From an uncultured Eubacteriales bacterium (GTDB lineage Bacteria; Bacillota; Clostridia; Lachnospirales; Lachnospiraceae): a stretch of DNA of 64,000 bases. The stretch lies in NCBI GenBank assembly GCA_949284175.1, contig CASDVE010000008.1, positions 46,290 through 110,289 of the forward strand, written 5' to 3'. The translations under genes were made by a program, and so were the position numbers. Below are positions 52,936 through 63,300 of the stretch, in pieces (positions within the stretch are counted from its first letter, which is position 1; the number at the start of each line of letters is the position of its first letter). Below the pieces are notes generated by a model. It saw only the letters and a program-made list of their open reading frames with translations. It was not told the origin of the DNA and did no database searches.

Positions 52936-55275
52936 TTAAACTCGCTTCCAAATGCCAATCACTAAAATGGTAATATCATCTCTTCTGCTTTGTCCTCCCA
53001 ACTCTTGTATTCTGGACATGAGCCTGACTGCCATTTCTTGTGGACTCACCGGCAACAACTTCTTAATCTCCTCTGCAATAAACTCTTCTTTTTCCATGGC
53101 TGGCACTGATTCCATCACGCCATCGGATAAGAGAAATAGCATATCTCCATCTTGAATGTTTGCCTCGTAAGAGTCATATTCTAAGTTTGGAAAAATACCA
53201 ACAGGCACAGAACCCCCCGGTATCATTTGTACCTGATCGCCCCTTTTAATAAAAGAAGCTGAGCCTCCTACTTTATAAAAATCATACTGCCCTTTGTATA
53301 GATCTACCATGCAAAGATCAAGAGTGGAAAAGTTTGCTTCAGACACTGGTGTAACAAGAACTGCATTTAACAGCCGTAGTGACGCATCTCTTGCAAATCC
53401 AGCCTCTAATAGCCGTTCCATCAATTCTACAAGAAGAGCACTTTTTTTGTTGGCATAATCTCCACTTCCCATGCCATCAGCAAGCATAACACCAAGTTTT
53501 CCCGGCTCATATTCAAGGATGGAAAAATTATCCCCTGAAATGTCAGATGCTGTTTTGCTCACTCTAGCAACTCCTTGCAAATAATAAAATTCACTCTCTT
53601 CTAAAAAGCCATAACATCCCATTTTTTTGCCAATGACAGTCCGATTTCCACTCTTACTTCTTACTGGATACCCTATGGTCTTCTCGATAATCTTTCCAAG
53701 TTCTCTCGCCGTTAACATCCGTCCCCGCTCCGAACAAACCGCCACATAGACTTCTTTTTGCCCAGCTCTATTTTCCACTTGGGACACATGGTATAACTTC
53801 ACTTTTTGTGCTTTTAAACTCGCCTCTAGTTTCATGCGGGTTTTTTCAGGAATTGGCATCACTTTATACATACCGTTAAACAAGTCATCAATAATTCTTG
53901 CAACCTGTTCAAACTGACCTGCCATCGCCTCTCTTCCTTCTAAAATTCGTTCATTATACATAGTTTCTAACTTATTCATCTCAAAACCATGACGAATTTC
54001 TGCCAAAAATGCCTCCTGTTTTGGACAACGGACAAGAAAAGGATTTTCATAAAATTCTTCCATATTTTCAGACAATTCCATATGCTCCATCACAGCACCC
54101 ACTTGCTCATAAGAGAGCCGAGCTTCCGTATCCCAACAATAGTTATTATATTCACATTGACTGCAAACCTCTTGCACTGTATGCTCCAAAATCTGTTCTT
54201 GTTCTTTATTCTCTTCCCACTCCCCTGTGGAAAAAAGCAACGTCATTTTAATCCTCTTAAATGCCTCGGAAAAGTCTTTCAACTGATTCCTCACTTGAAA
54301 AAGCAGGGTTTCATCTAAAAATTCTTTGCCTTTCTCCTGTTTTGCCATGGACACCACTGTCTGTGGTAATACGAGAAACAATGCACTGCCAAATAAAATG
54401 CTGTACCAATTTTCACTCCTAAGATCTTGTGCCCATCGAAAAAGAGCAAAAGCAATGGCTCCCATCAGACAAACACTGACAATCCGCCCAATCTTTCTTC
54501 CAATTCCAGCTCCCATGCCACAAAGGGCATAAAACCCACAAGCATAAAAGATGGAGGCTGTTCCAAAGGAAAGTGCCTCTCCTTTGTAGTACAAAACACC
54601 ACCTAGAAAAATTCCAAAAATAGTGGCTTCTGCAATGCCAAAACGATACGCACTATATAACACTAAAAACCACACCATCCCCTGCCTTATAGAAATACCC
54701 GCACTAAAAGGAAGAGCGATTCCATATAAAATACCCGATAAAAGCAAAAGCCATCCAAGTAATTCCTCCTGTTCCATGAGCCTTCTTCGTGACTTTTCAT
54801 ATCCCAACGCAGAATGAATTAACACTACAAGCCCAAGACTCATAAATCCCTCTGTCAACGCCCAAAAGGCAACGCTTCCAATATCCGCTATCCATAAAAG
54901 TTTGATGAGTGTGAGTAAACTAGTTGCAATTCCTGTTATCAATGCCTTTTTATGAATTTCTTCTTTGCATATGACTTGTCCCATTTGTGACAATAAAAAT
55001 GATACCATCATAATGGTTCCATATCGAAACGCATCTTCTATCCCCAATCGAACAAAGATACTTCCTGTGATACAAATCCATAAAATGAGCTTCTCCATAA
55101 GCTCCCCAGTTGTCGCCATGAAAAATGATGGGGCGAGGGGATTTATCCCATTAAAACTGCATAATCCCGTTAAAATTCCAAGAACAATCCGACTGCTTGT
55201 CCCCGCAAGATCTTGTTCCATTAAGTTCCGTTTCTGCATCTCTTTTGTATTATGCTGTTGATTCATCCATTTCAT
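52936..55275 (-). CDS. spoIIE: Stage II sporulation protein E (SpoIIE)
   Basis: A 779-residue membrane serine phosphatase that dephosphorylates SpoIIAA to release sigma-F in the forespore. The N-terminal half has about ten helices (to about residue 310), the middle is the FtsZ-associating/regulatory region (about 320-570, with a cysteine pair CSQCEYNNYCW), and the C-terminal PP2C domain (about 575-775) contains LADGMGSGDYANKKS and LLSDGVMES. It is strong evidence that the organism makes endospores. Confidence 0.96.
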   Translation of the reverse strand: MKWMNQQHNTKEMQKRNLMEQDLAGTSSRIVLGILTGLCSFNGINPLAPSFFMATTGELMEKLILWICITGSIFVRLGIEDAFRYGTIMMVSFLLSQMGQVICKEEIHKKALITGIATSLLTLIKLLWIADIGSVAFWALTEGFMSLGLVVLIHSALGYEKSRRRLMEQEELLGWLLLLSGILYGIALPFSAGISIRQGMVWFLVLYSAYRFGIAEATIFGIFLGGVLYYKGEALSFGTASIFYACGFYALCGMGAGIGRKIGRIVSVCLMGAIAFALFRWAQDLRSENWYSILFGSALFLVLPQTVVSMAKQEKGKEFLDETLLFQVRNQLKDFSEAFKRIKMTLLFSTGEWEENKEQEQILEHTVQEVCSQCEYNNYCWDTEARLSYEQVGAVMEHMELSENMEEFYENPFLVRCPKQEAFLAEIRHGFEMNKLETMYNERILEGREAMAGQFEQVARIIDDLFNGMYKVMPIPEKTRMKLEASLKAQKVKLYHVSQVENRAGQKEVYVAVCSERGRMLTARELGKIIEKTIGYPVRSKSGNRTVIGKKMGCYGFLEESEFYYLQGVARVSKTASDISGDNFSILEYEPGKLGVMLADGMGSGDYANKKSALLVELMERLLEAGFARDASLRLLNAVLVTPVSEANFSTLDLCMVDLYKGQYDFYKVGGSASFIKRGDQVQMIPGGSVPVGIFPNLEYDSYEANIQDGDMLFLLSDGVMESVPAMEKEEFIAEEIKKLLPVSPQEMAVRLMSRIQELGGQSRRDDITILVIGIWKRV

Positions 55276-55429
55276 TCTTCTTGCCCCCGTTCTGATTTCC
55301 TTAAAGGTATGTACCTTATTCCTTTTGTTCGTACTGCATTATACCCAATATTTCCAAAAGATTTTGTCAAAACGAAGAGGAATAGTAAAAAAACTTATCG
55401 ACAGGATTGTGGATTTTTTTTATTTGCAA

Positions 55430-55464
55430 AACAAAGTATGTGTTGCGAAGAATTTTCTATAACA
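55430..55464 (+). repeat. Short repeat segment G before a terminator
   Basis: TTGCGAAGAATTTTCTATAACATA closely matches the end of the 10036-10150 repeat (TTGCGAGGAATTCTATAATATA). Both are directly followed by a terminator hairpin. Confidence 0.5.
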
Positions 55465-55465
55465 T

Positions 55466-55503
55466 AAAAAAAGATGCTATACAAATGTATAGCATCTTTT
55501 TTT
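55466..55503. terminator. Bidirectional terminator at tRNA-Met
   Basis: AGATGCTATACA / TGTATAGCATCT with an AA loop and A/T runs of seven on both sides; it ends the tRNA-Met transcript on the minus strand. Confidence 0.9.
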
Positions 55504-55506
55504 AAG

Positions 55507-55580
55507 TAGCGGAAGGGAGATTTGAACTCTCGACACTACGGGTATGAACCGTATGCTCTAGCCAACTGAGCTATTCCGCC
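55507..55580 (-). tRNA. tRNA-Met (anticodon CAT, elongator type)
   Basis: Cloverleaf with anticodon loop TTCATAC between TACGG and CCGTA, and T loop TTCAAAT. The G1-U72 wobble acceptor end is the pattern of the Bacillus elongator tRNA-Met. tRNA-Ile2 (lysidine) cannot be fully excluded by sight. Confidence 0.93.
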
Positions 55581-55596
55581 GTACTCAACGAATATC

Positions 55597-55625
55597 AGTA
55601 TAACGGATTCCATTCCTTTTGTCAA
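55597..55625 (-). promoter_or_regulatory. tRNA-Met promoter
   Basis: TTGACA (55620-55625), a 17-bp spacer and TATACT (55597-55602) on the minus strand, 16 bp before the mature tRNA. Confidence 0.85.
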
Positions 55626-55643
55626 CTATTTTTTTCACAAATT

Positions 55644-55943
55644 TTATTCCGCTGGTTTGAATACTTTTTCTCCCTTTTCCACGAGATTCAATTTTTCTTT
55701 TGCAATCTCTTTTATGTACTTATCCGTCTTCATATATTCCTCTTTGGCAGATAGTTCTTTTTTTGTTTTCTCTGCCTCTTCAATTTGTTGCTCCAGCTTT
55801 GTTGTTTGCTTTGCATAGGCATCACTTTTCCCATTTAATTCCACAGTTTTAATGGTTATGCTCACAAACAACACAAGAATAACACAAATAATGCTATACG
55901 CTCCCCTTGGTGTTCTTCTCACCCTTTTCTTTCTCTTTGCCAT
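55644..55943 (-). CDS. divIC: Septum formation initiator DivIC/FtsL-type
   Basis: A 99-residue bitopic division protein. It has a basic cytoplasmic start, one membrane helix (about residues 17-36), a coiled coil (about 40-75) and a short C-terminal segment with KEKLNLVEKGE. It joins the FtsL/DivIB complex at the septum. It follows yabQ by 8 bp, as in the Bacillus yabP-yabQ-divIC order. Confidence 0.92.
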   Translation of the reverse strand: MAKRKKRVRRTPRGAYSIICVILVLFVSITIKTVELNGKSDAYAKQTTKLEQQIEEAEKTKKELSAKEEYMKTDKYIKEIAKEKLNLVEKGEKVFKPAE

Positions 55944-55951
55944 TTCTTTCC

Positions 55952-56386
55952 CTACTTCCCATATAAAAATTTTTTCACTCTGCGAAACAACAAGCGACCT
56001 TTTTTTCCGAACAGTCGCCCACTCTTCTTATGTAATATTATGAAACTTTTTTTACACTTTCTCAAGATCTTTTTTAAACTCTCTCCTATTTTTAACATCA
56101 GAGCCATAAAAAACGGGCTAATTGCCATTCCATAGAATATCATGCCAATTCCCATGCCAAGAATGCAATACGCCCGAATACTTCCATTATTATAACGATA
56201 GAGAAGTGCAAAAATTGAAAAGCCTGTCACAATCCAAAAAAACAGATCTTGAAAGGCGATGGCCACCGCATTATGAGGTATCAATCGTCTTAAAATCCGG
56301 AAGCAGTCATAAAATAATAAAATTCCGATTCCATAAACAATGCTAAGAGAAAAAAGCCGTACTTCTTTTAATAAATACAAATTCAT
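55952..56386 (-). CDS. yabQ: Spore cortex protein YabQ
   Basis: A 144-residue membrane protein with four predicted helices (about residues 8-25, 45-62, 70-85 and 85-102) and a strongly basic tail. Gene context and the opening LLKEVRLFSLSIVYGIGILLFYD match YabQ, needed for cortex formation. Cotranscribed with yabP and divIC. Confidence 0.92.
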   Translation of the reverse strand: MNLYLLKEVRLFSLSIVYGIGILLFYDCFRILRRLIPHNAVAIAFQDLFFWIVTGFSIFALLYRYNNGSIRAYCILGMGIGMIFYGMAISPFFMALMLKIGESLKKILRKCKKSFIILHKKSGRLFGKKGRLLFRRVKKFLYGK

Positions 56387-56397
56387 ACAGCATCCCC

Positions 56398-56682
56398 CTA
56401 TTTAAAAAGTCTAGCAAGAATTCCTTCTGCCTGTTTTTTTCCATTGTGCATTTCGGAATAAATAAGGCTATCAATCCGCCCATCAATTTTTACTTCCCCT
56501 TTTTCTACGGTAAGGCTCGTCACATGGAGTTCCATCCCTTTCATCATGAGCATTCCCATTTCTGTGTCAAGGATGATTTCATTGGCATCGAAGGACAGGA
56601 CATCCTTTACCCCTGTAATAATGCCATTGCTTCTACCTACGAACGATACTTTGTGATTGCTCACTCCCTGTCTTTCTTCCAT
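56398..56682 (-). CDS. yabP: Sporulation protein YabP
   Basis: A 94-residue YabP-family protein (YabP/YqfC fold): HKVSFVGRSNGIITGVKDVLSFD, then ILDTEMGMLMMKGMELHV and a C-terminal GRIDSLIY. The start at 56682 has GAAGGAGG; the frame to 56802 is unlikely. It acts with YabQ in spore development. Confidence 0.92.
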   Translation of the reverse strand: MEERQGVSNHKVSFVGRSNGIITGVKDVLSFDANEIILDTEMGMLMMKGMELHVTSLTVEKGEVKIDGRIDSLIYSEMHNGKKQAEGILARLFK

Positions 56683-56773
56683 TTTTATGCCTCCTTCTTC
56701 CCATGTTCTTTGCCTTCTCTCTTTCAGGCAGACATCGTTTTTATAACTATATGAGGCAAAAAATGAATTTATG

Positions 56774-57013
56774 TTATAAATATTTATACATCTCTTTTGC
56801 AAGTTCTTTTTTCACATTATCTTCCACAGATAATACTTCAACCGCAACGGATTTATTCCCAAACTGAATCTCAATTTTATCCCCTGCTTTTACTGATACA
56901 GAGGCTTTTGCTGGTTTCCCATTCACTAACACACGCCCTGCGTCACACGCCTCATTGGCAACCGTTCTTCTTTTAATCAAGCGAGATACTTTTAAATATT
57001 TGTCAAGTCGCAT
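56774..57013 (-). CDS. rqcP: S4-domain ribosome quality control factor RqcP (YabO)
   Basis: A 79-residue S4 RNA-binding protein: MRLDKYLKVSRLIKRRTVAN, then CDAGRVLVNGKPAK. It works with RqcH on stalled 50S subunits in Ala-tail synthesis. Located between hup and yabP, the standard position. Confidence 0.93.
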   Translation of the reverse strand: MRLDKYLKVSRLIKRRTVANEACDAGRVLVNGKPAKASVSVKAGDKIEIQFGNKSVAVEVLSVEDNVKKELAKEMYKYL

Positions 57014-57084
57014 ACTCTTTCTCCTTTTCTTTTTCTTCTATAAAATGCTTTTTTATATATTAGAAGTTATCATTTCTTACTATA

Positions 57085-57111
57085 CAAAAAAGCTGCCGGT
57101 TAACGGCAGCT
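57085..57111 (-). terminator. Terminator of hup
   Basis: AGCTGCCG / CGGCAGCT stem with a GTTAA-type loop, followed by TTTTTT on the minus strand, directly after the hup stop. Confidence 0.88.
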
Positions 57112-57125
57112 GTCATAAAAATTTC

Positions 57126-57401
57126 TTATGCGTTAATAATGTCTTTTAAAGCCTTACCTGCTTCAAATTTTGGTGCTTTAGAAGCTGGAATTGTCATAGC
57201 TTCACCTGTTCTTGGGTTTCTTCCTTCTCTTGCTTTTCTTTCAGAAACTTTGAAAGTTCCGAAACCTACTAACTGGATTTTTTCACCTTTTGCAAGTTCT
57301 TCTGCCACTACATCTGTGAATGCTTTTAATGCTTTTTCTGCATCTTTCTTAGATAATTCTGTTTTTTCTGCAATAGCTGTAACTAATTCTGTTTTGTTCA
57401 T
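57126..57401 (-). CDS. hup: DNA-binding protein HU
   Basis: A 91-residue HU/IHF-fold histone-like protein with the family signature GFGTFKVSERKAREGRNP and the intercalating Pro. It has its own promoter (57604-57632), a ~200-nt leader containing repeat copy F and a strong terminator, so it is a single-gene unit between mazG and rqcP. Confidence 0.96.
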   Translation of the reverse strand: MNKTELVTAIAEKTELSKKDAEKALKAFTDVVAEELAKGEKIQLVGFGTFKVSERKAREGRNPRTGEAMTIPASKAPKFEAGKALKDIINA

Positions 57402-57475
57402 CGGATTAGCTCCTCCTCTAATGAATTAATATTGACTAGAAGAAACTCACACCACTTGTTTCTTCCAGTTTGCAT

Positions 57476-57590
57476 TCTCGCGAATACAATCCCCCCATAA
57501 ACTACATTTCATAGATATTGGGCAAAGTTCGCGAACTGGAAAACTCGCATAGCGTATTTCTCCCAGTTTTCGTGTTGATAATCTCTAAAA
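57476..57590 (-). repeat. Dispersed repeat copy F inside the hup leader (divergent)
   Basis: Read on the minus strand, GGGAGAAATACGCTATGCGA then CCAGTTCGCGAAC aligns with the start of copies A and B (GAAGCACGCTTTGCGA, GTTCGCGGGC). Weaker similarity continues for about 50 bp. Confidence 0.45.
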
Positions 57591-57603
57591 GTCTACAACA
57601 CTA

Positions 57604-57632
57604 TTTATAAACTGATATACCTATTTTGTCAA
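57604..57632 (-). promoter_or_regulatory. hup promoter
   Basis: TTGACA (57627-57632), a 17-bp spacer and TATAAA (57604-57609), giving a ~200-nt leader. Confidence 0.7.
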
Positions 57633-57679
57633 GGATATTTCCTGTTTTTTCGCATATTTTAAAGGTTTTTAATGCATTT

Positions 57680-58318
57680 TCATTTAGAAAGACCTTCCAC
57701 AAATTTTTTGATATATTCCGTTAGAGCTTCTTCCCCATCAATCCCTAAAATTCGAGCCTCATTTAACAGATGGAATAATCTTTCTCCTACCTGTTCTTTT
57801 GTCATAACTTCCTTACATCCCCCCTGCAAATACCCCGCTTTTTCCGCCTTTTTTTGTACCTTTTGGGCTCTCATACAGGCAGGAAGTGCAAGGGGAACTC
57901 TTAAAATGCCATCAAGAGGTGTCATTTCTCCTTTTTCTTTCTTTTTTATTTCCTCCCAGTTATCAAGAAGTTGTTCCTCTTTTGTAACGGTTTGCTCTCC
58001 AAATACATGAGGATGACGGCGGATTAACTTTTCACATATTCCATCAATCACTTCATCAAGCGTAAATTCCTTCTGCTCAGATGCGATCTCGCTGTGCATG
58101 GTGACTTGTAATAACACATCTCCTAACTCTTCTTTTAAATTGTCCATATCGTGGCGTTCAATGGCTTCAATTACCTCATATGCCTCTTCTTTCATGCAGG
58201 TTCTAAGACTTTCATGGGTTTGTTTCCGATCCCATGGACATCCATTTTCGGATCGAAGCTGTTTTGTGATCTGAACGAGATCATCAAATGTATAGTTCTT
58301 TTTTTGTTCCATTGACAT
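57680..58318 (-). CDS. mazG: Nucleoside triphosphate pyrophosphohydrolase MazG
   Basis: A 212-residue MazG protein that hydrolyses NTPs/dNTPs to monophosphates. Both GCPWDRKQTHESL near residue 26 and LKEELGDVLLQVTMHSEIA near 62 are present. It corresponds to the C-terminal MazG part of Bacillus YabN. It is downstream of spoVT, after a terminator. Confidence 0.93.
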   Translation of the reverse strand: MSMEQKKNYTFDDLVQITKQLRSENGCPWDRKQTHESLRTCMKEEAYEVIEAIERHDMDNLKEELGDVLLQVTMHSEIASEQKEFTLDEVIDGICEKLIRRHPHVFGEQTVTKEEQLLDNWEEIKKKEKGEMTPLDGILRVPLALPACMRAQKVQKKAEKAGYLQGGCKEVMTKEQVGERLFHLLNEARILGIDGEEALTEYIKKFVEGLSK

Positions 58319-58360
58319 AAACTCTATCTCCTTTCTTCTTTGCCTATGCTTAAACGACGA

Positions 58361-58401
58361 AAAGCAGGATAAGAAGTTCTTTTTTCTTCTTATCCTGCTT
58401 T
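58361..58401 (-). terminator. Terminator between spoVT and mazG
   Basis: A perfect 16-bp stem AAAGCAGGATAAGAAG / CTTCTTATCCTGCTTT with a 9-nt T-rich loop (minus strand: A-rich), followed by TTTTC on the minus strand. Confidence 0.75.
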
Positions 58402-58416
58402 ATCATACCACATAAT

Positions 58417-58956
58417 TTAATTTTCCAACTGGCTTCCTAAAAACAAAGTGAGCATATCCGCTAATTTCATATCCACTTCTGATACTCCCTTTTTCTCTCC
58501 ATCCTCTAAAAAAATAATACAACCAGTCACATCCCCTGATGAAATAATTGGATAGGCTAATGCGATCTCTCCTGTTTTATCTTCACTGACATAATAACGA
58601 TGCTTTTGTTCCTTTCCATCATAACGATTTCTCTCTTCCATGAGATGTTTTAAATCAGAGCTTATAGACACCTCAGATAAAGATTTAGCCGATGCTCCGG
58701 CAACTGCAATTACACTATCTCGATCACAGATGGCAACGGAACGTTGACTCGCTTTTGCCACTGCTTGACAAAGCTCTTTTACAACGCCTCCAAGCTCTCC
58801 CATTGGAGAATATTTCTTTAAAATAATTTCCCCTTCTTTATCGGTGAAAATTTCAAGGGGATCTCCTTCTCGGATTCTCAACGTTCTTCTAATCTCTTTT
58901 GGAACAACAACTCGTCCTAAGTCATCAATTCTTCTTACAATTCCTGTCGCTTTCAT
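58417..58956 (-). CDS. spoVT: Sporulation regulator SpoVT
   Basis: A 179-residue regulator with an N-terminal AbrB/SpoVT swapped-hairpin DNA-binding domain (KATGIVRRIDDLGRVVVPKEI) and a C-terminal GAF-like domain. It controls late forespore genes under sigma-G. The ATG at 58956 is preceded by GGAGG at 11-nt spacing. Synteny with mfd upstream is as in Bacillus. Confidence 0.95.
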   Translation of the reverse strand: MKATGIVRRIDDLGRVVVPKEIRRTLRIREGDPLEIFTDKEGEIILKKYSPMGELGGVVKELCQAVAKASQRSVAICDRDSVIAVAGASAKSLSEVSISSDLKHLMEERNRYDGKEQKHRYYVSEDKTGEIALAYPIISSGDVTGCIIFLEDGEKKGVSEVDMKLADMLTLFLGSQLEN

Positions 58957-59217
58957 ATGAAAAAATTCCTCCATTTTACATTTTATCTACTTAACATTTC
59001 ACTTCTTGTAAGTAAAATTCTAGCTTCATCCTTTCTGGCAATACTCATTACAGATTGGTAAACTTCTCACACCTAAGAACCATAGGATTCTTTGTCATAA
59101 CTAGAATATAAAGGTAGTATTTGTAAAATGAAGGAAATTATTCTTTTCTTTTATTGTTTTTTTAACTTCTTAAACACCAAGGAGGATTTTATTCTAAACC
59201 CATTTTTTATCATCGGA

Positions 59218-60303
59218 TTATTCTTCTTGTGCAGTGGTTGCTTCTTCTTGTGTGGCTTCATCAGTAGAAGTTGTATCCGCTTCTACCTGTTTTAATGTGA
59301 TGGTTGCAAATGCCTTTTGGTTCACATCTTTTTCAAAATCCCACTTTTCTTCTAACTCTTTTGTCATTTCTTCATACTTTTCATTAAAATATTCCGCTTC
59401 TTTTTCTTGTAGGAGTTTTTCTTTATTCTCTTCTGTGGCTTCTTTATCCTTTGGATCGAGCATTTTTATAATATGGTATCCAAACTCACTCTCTACAATA
59501 TCACTCACTTCCCCTTTTTTTAATACTTTTGCTGCATCACGATATTCTTTTACCGTTGATTCATCATCCCCACAAGTGTATTCAGATGATTTATCCGCCT
59601 TATATTCCTTTGCTAATTTTGCAAGGTTGGTTTCTCCATTTTTAATTCTTGCCAAAGCCTCTTCGGCCTTTTGTTTTTGTTCCGCTTTTTTCTTTGCACT
59701 ATATTCCACTTTTTGTCCATTGTCATCGTATTCAAATGTTTCAAACAATAAATTATAGGTTTTAAACTGACGAGCTTCTTCATCGGATACTTCAATCTTC
59801 GCATCCTCTATGACCTTATTATGATACTTGGATGCTAAAGCATTTTCTTCATATACACGTATCATCGTATCTTCTGTAATTCCAGTCTGTGTTAAATCAT
59901 CCTGTCCAACAGAACTCATAAAATCTTCTGCGTTTTTCTTAATCTCTGTTTCTTCTTCCTCTGTCAAAGCGATGCCATTTTTCTTAGCCTCTGCGGATAA
60001 AAACTTCACCATTTTCATCTGCTCAACAATATCTTTCTTTGTCAGTTCCTCCATGGTAGTTTTATTTCCATCGTTATCATTTACTTCATAGTCCCAAACC
60101 GCAGAACCATACCACGCCTCATATTGACTTTGAATGGTCTTTGCATAGACCCAAGCCTCATCCATATAGGCCTTTTGCCCATCATACGTAAATAAAACAA
60201 CCTCATCATTGCTTTTGTTTTCATTGCCACATCCCACCAAAACTGCACCTGTAAGACAAACACATAATAGCTTTGCAATTTTTTTACTCATCCATTTTTT
60301 CAT
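59218..60303 (-). CDS. prsA: PrsA-like peptidyl-prolyl isomerase lipoprotein
   Basis: A 361-residue exported lipoprotein foldase. The signal peptide has lipobox VLVGC (Cys near residue 21). A SurA-N-like helical part is followed by a PpiC/parvulin domain (about residues 205-310) ending in EFGYHIIKM. The C-terminus is a Thr/Glu-rich tail. It helps fold secreted proteins outside the membrane. The start at 60303 has GCAGGAGG; upstream codons overlap the end of mfd. It sits 38 bp after mfd. Confidence 0.9.
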   Translation of the reverse strand: MKKWMSKKIAKLLCVCLTGAVLVGCGNENKSNDEVVLFTYDGQKAYMDEAWVYAKTIQSQYEAWYGSAVWDYEVNDNDGNKTTMEELTKKDIVEQMKMVKFLSAEAKKNGIALTEEEETEIKKNAEDFMSSVGQDDLTQTGITEDTMIRVYEENALASKYHNKVIEDAKIEVSDEEARQFKTYNLLFETFEYDDNGQKVEYSAKKKAEQKQKAEEALARIKNGETNLAKLAKEYKADKSSEYTCGDDESTVKEYRDAAKVLKKGEVSDIVESEFGYHIIKMLDPKDKEATEENKEKLLQEKEAEYFNEKYEEMTKELEEKWDFEKDVNQKAFATITLKQVEADTTSTDEATQEEATTAQEE

Positions 60304-60341
60304 ACTGTACCTCCTGCATTTCCTTTTGAAATGCCATCTTT

Positions 60342-63300
60342 CTAATTTGATTTTTTCTTTTCCGAACCATATCCAAGGGATGTGATATCGCCTATCACCT
60401 GCTCTATTATGGCAAGCAATTCCTTTTTTGTTCCACCCTTCCATAGATAGCGGAAGGAAACATCCGCCATCTGGAATTTCATTTTGTTTCGATATTCCTC
60501 TCTTTTTAACAGAGGATCAATTTCTTCTGCCTTGATTCTAGCCTCTTTATACATGGTAAAAACGATCCCATTTCCTTTTTGCTCGATCTGTGTAATAAAA
60601 GCAGTGTGTGCCTTTGCTTTTAATAGAGCAACCTTTAATAAATTCATAACAGGAGCTGGAAGCTCTCCATAGCGATCCATAAGCTCATCGGACATATCTT
60701 CATATTCTTCTTCTGTTTCAATGCTAGCAATCCGCTTATAAAGCTCCAATTTTTGCATTTCATTTCGAACATAGGTGGCTGGAATAAAGGCATCGATCAT
60801 AAGATCGATGGTCGTTTCAAACTCATCTATATCCTCTTTTTCTCCCTTTAACCGCAAAACAGCATCGTTTAACATTTTGCAGTAAAGATCATATCCAATG
60901 GCCTCCATATGCCCTGACTGTTCTGCCCCTAATAAATTTCCAGCACCTCGAATTTCCAAATCCCGCATGGCAATTTTAAATCCAGAACCTAGATCTGTAA
61001 ATTCACGAATTGCCTGCAACCGCTTTTCGGCTGTTTCCTTTAGCATGGTATCACGACGGTACATCAAAAAGGCGTAAGCACTTCGATTGGATCTGCCCAC
61101 ACGACCTCTTAACTGGTAAAGCTGAGAAAGACCCAAATAATTGGCATCATGAATGATCATAGTATTCACATTGGAAATATCAAGTCCCGTTTCAATAATC
61201 GTAGTGGAAACGAGAACATCAAGTTCTCCATTGATAAATTGATACATAATCTTTTCAAGCTGGCGTTCACTCATCTGCCCATGAGCAAATCCAACGGATG
61301 CTTCTGGAACGAGGTTGGCAAGATGCTCTGTAATTTCTTCGATGTTGTTAACACGATTGTATACATAATACACTTGTCCTCCCCTTGATAGCTCTCGGTT
61401 TATCGCCTCTTTTACAAGCTCTTCATTGTATTCAAGCACATAGGTTTGAATCGCTCTTCGATCCACCGGCGGTTCTTCTAATACGCTCATATCACGAATC
61501 CCAATCATGCTCATATGGAGTGTTCTTGGAATCGGAGTTGCACTCAATGCCAATACATCAATATTTTTTTTCAACTGTTTCATCTTTTCTTTATGAGCCA
61601 CTCCAAACCGCTGTTCTTCATCAATGATAAGCAGTCCTAAGTCTTTATACTCTAAATCCTTTGAAAGCACTCGATGAGTTCCAATCACAATATCGACAGT
61701 TCCATTTTTTAGCCCTTCTATTGTCCTTTTTTGCTCCGCAGGCGTTCGAAATCTGGACATCATATGAATGGTGACAGGAAAGTTCTTCATACGCTCTACA
61801 AAGGAATTATAATGCTGTTGTGCTAAAATGGTTGTAGGAACTAAAAATACAACCTGTTTCCCATCACAAACCGCCTTAAACGCAGCACGAATGGCAACTT
61901 CTGTCTTTCCATATCCAACGTCCCCACAGATCAAGCGATCCATAATCTTTTTGCTCTCCATATCCGCTTTTGTGGCAGAAATAGCATCCAACTGATCACT
62001 CGTTTCCTCATAAGGAAATAATTCTTCAAACTCCCGTTGCCAAACCGTATCTTTGGAAAAGGCATAGCCTTCTTTGGACTGACGAATGGCGTATAATTCC
62101 ACTAGTTCCTTTGCAATATTTTTGATCTCAGAACGCACTTTAGACTTGGTTTTTTCCCATTCACTTCCGCCTAGTTTATTGAGTTTAGGCTTTCTTGCTG
62201 TGGCACTGGCATACTTTTGAATCAGATCCAATTGAGAGGCTAAGATAAATAACTTGCTTCCACCCTTATACTCAATACAAATATAATCTTTTGTCACCTT
62301 ATCAACTTCCATCTTTTCAATGCCTTTATAAATTCCCAATCCATGTTTTTCATGAACCACATAATCGCCGATGGAAATATCCGCAAAGCTGTTTATCTTT
62401 GCCCCTGTATACTGACTTTTTTTCTTCTTATTCTTTTTTCGCTTTTCTCTAGCAGTAAAAATATCACTTTCTGAAATAACCGCAAACTTTAAAAGAGGAT
62501 ATTCAAATCCACGACTTAACCTGCCTTGTACCGAAATGATTTCCCCCTTTGCCACGAATCCAGTTAATTCCTCTTGATAGGTGACGGAAATCCCATGCTC
62601 TCTGATGTCCTCAGCGAGCCTTTTTGCCCGCGTAGAAGATGGAGATAGCATCAACACTTGATACCCTTTTTGACGGTAGTTTTTTAAATCCTTTACCAGT
62701 TCTTCAAAACTATTATTATATGGATTCACAGATTTCACATCTAAGTGAAAACTGCTTTTTGTTTCAAAAAATGGAAATCGGTGAATGAGCATACTGAGTA
62801 AAACCGTCTTTTTATTGGCGACTTTTGCAAGCACTTCTTTGCTTTCAAAAATCACTTCACTTTGGGATGGTAAAATGTATCCACCCTCTAATCGGCTTGT
62901 CATGCTTTCTCGAAATTCTATCTCATATGCTTCACTATGCTCCAAAATACGAGCTGGCTCATCCAAGAAAAAAATCGTCTTTTCTGCATCAAAATAATCA
63001 ATAAAAGAAACTAAATGATCATAAAAGAACGGAAGATAGCTATCAATTCCAATAATAGAATGCAATTCCTCTATTTCCTCTTTTACTTCTTTTACCATTT
63101 TATTGAGTCGACTGTATGCTTCTTGCCTTTTTTCTTTTTTTAATTGTTTTCCGATCTTTTGGAACTCTTCTTCTATTTTAGCAAACCCATCTTGCAACTG
63201 ACTTTTTGTGATGACGTACTCGGTTGCAGGATAAAACGTTAAACAATCCACGTTTTCAATAGAACGCTGACTATCCGCATCAAAACTTCGAATCGAATCA

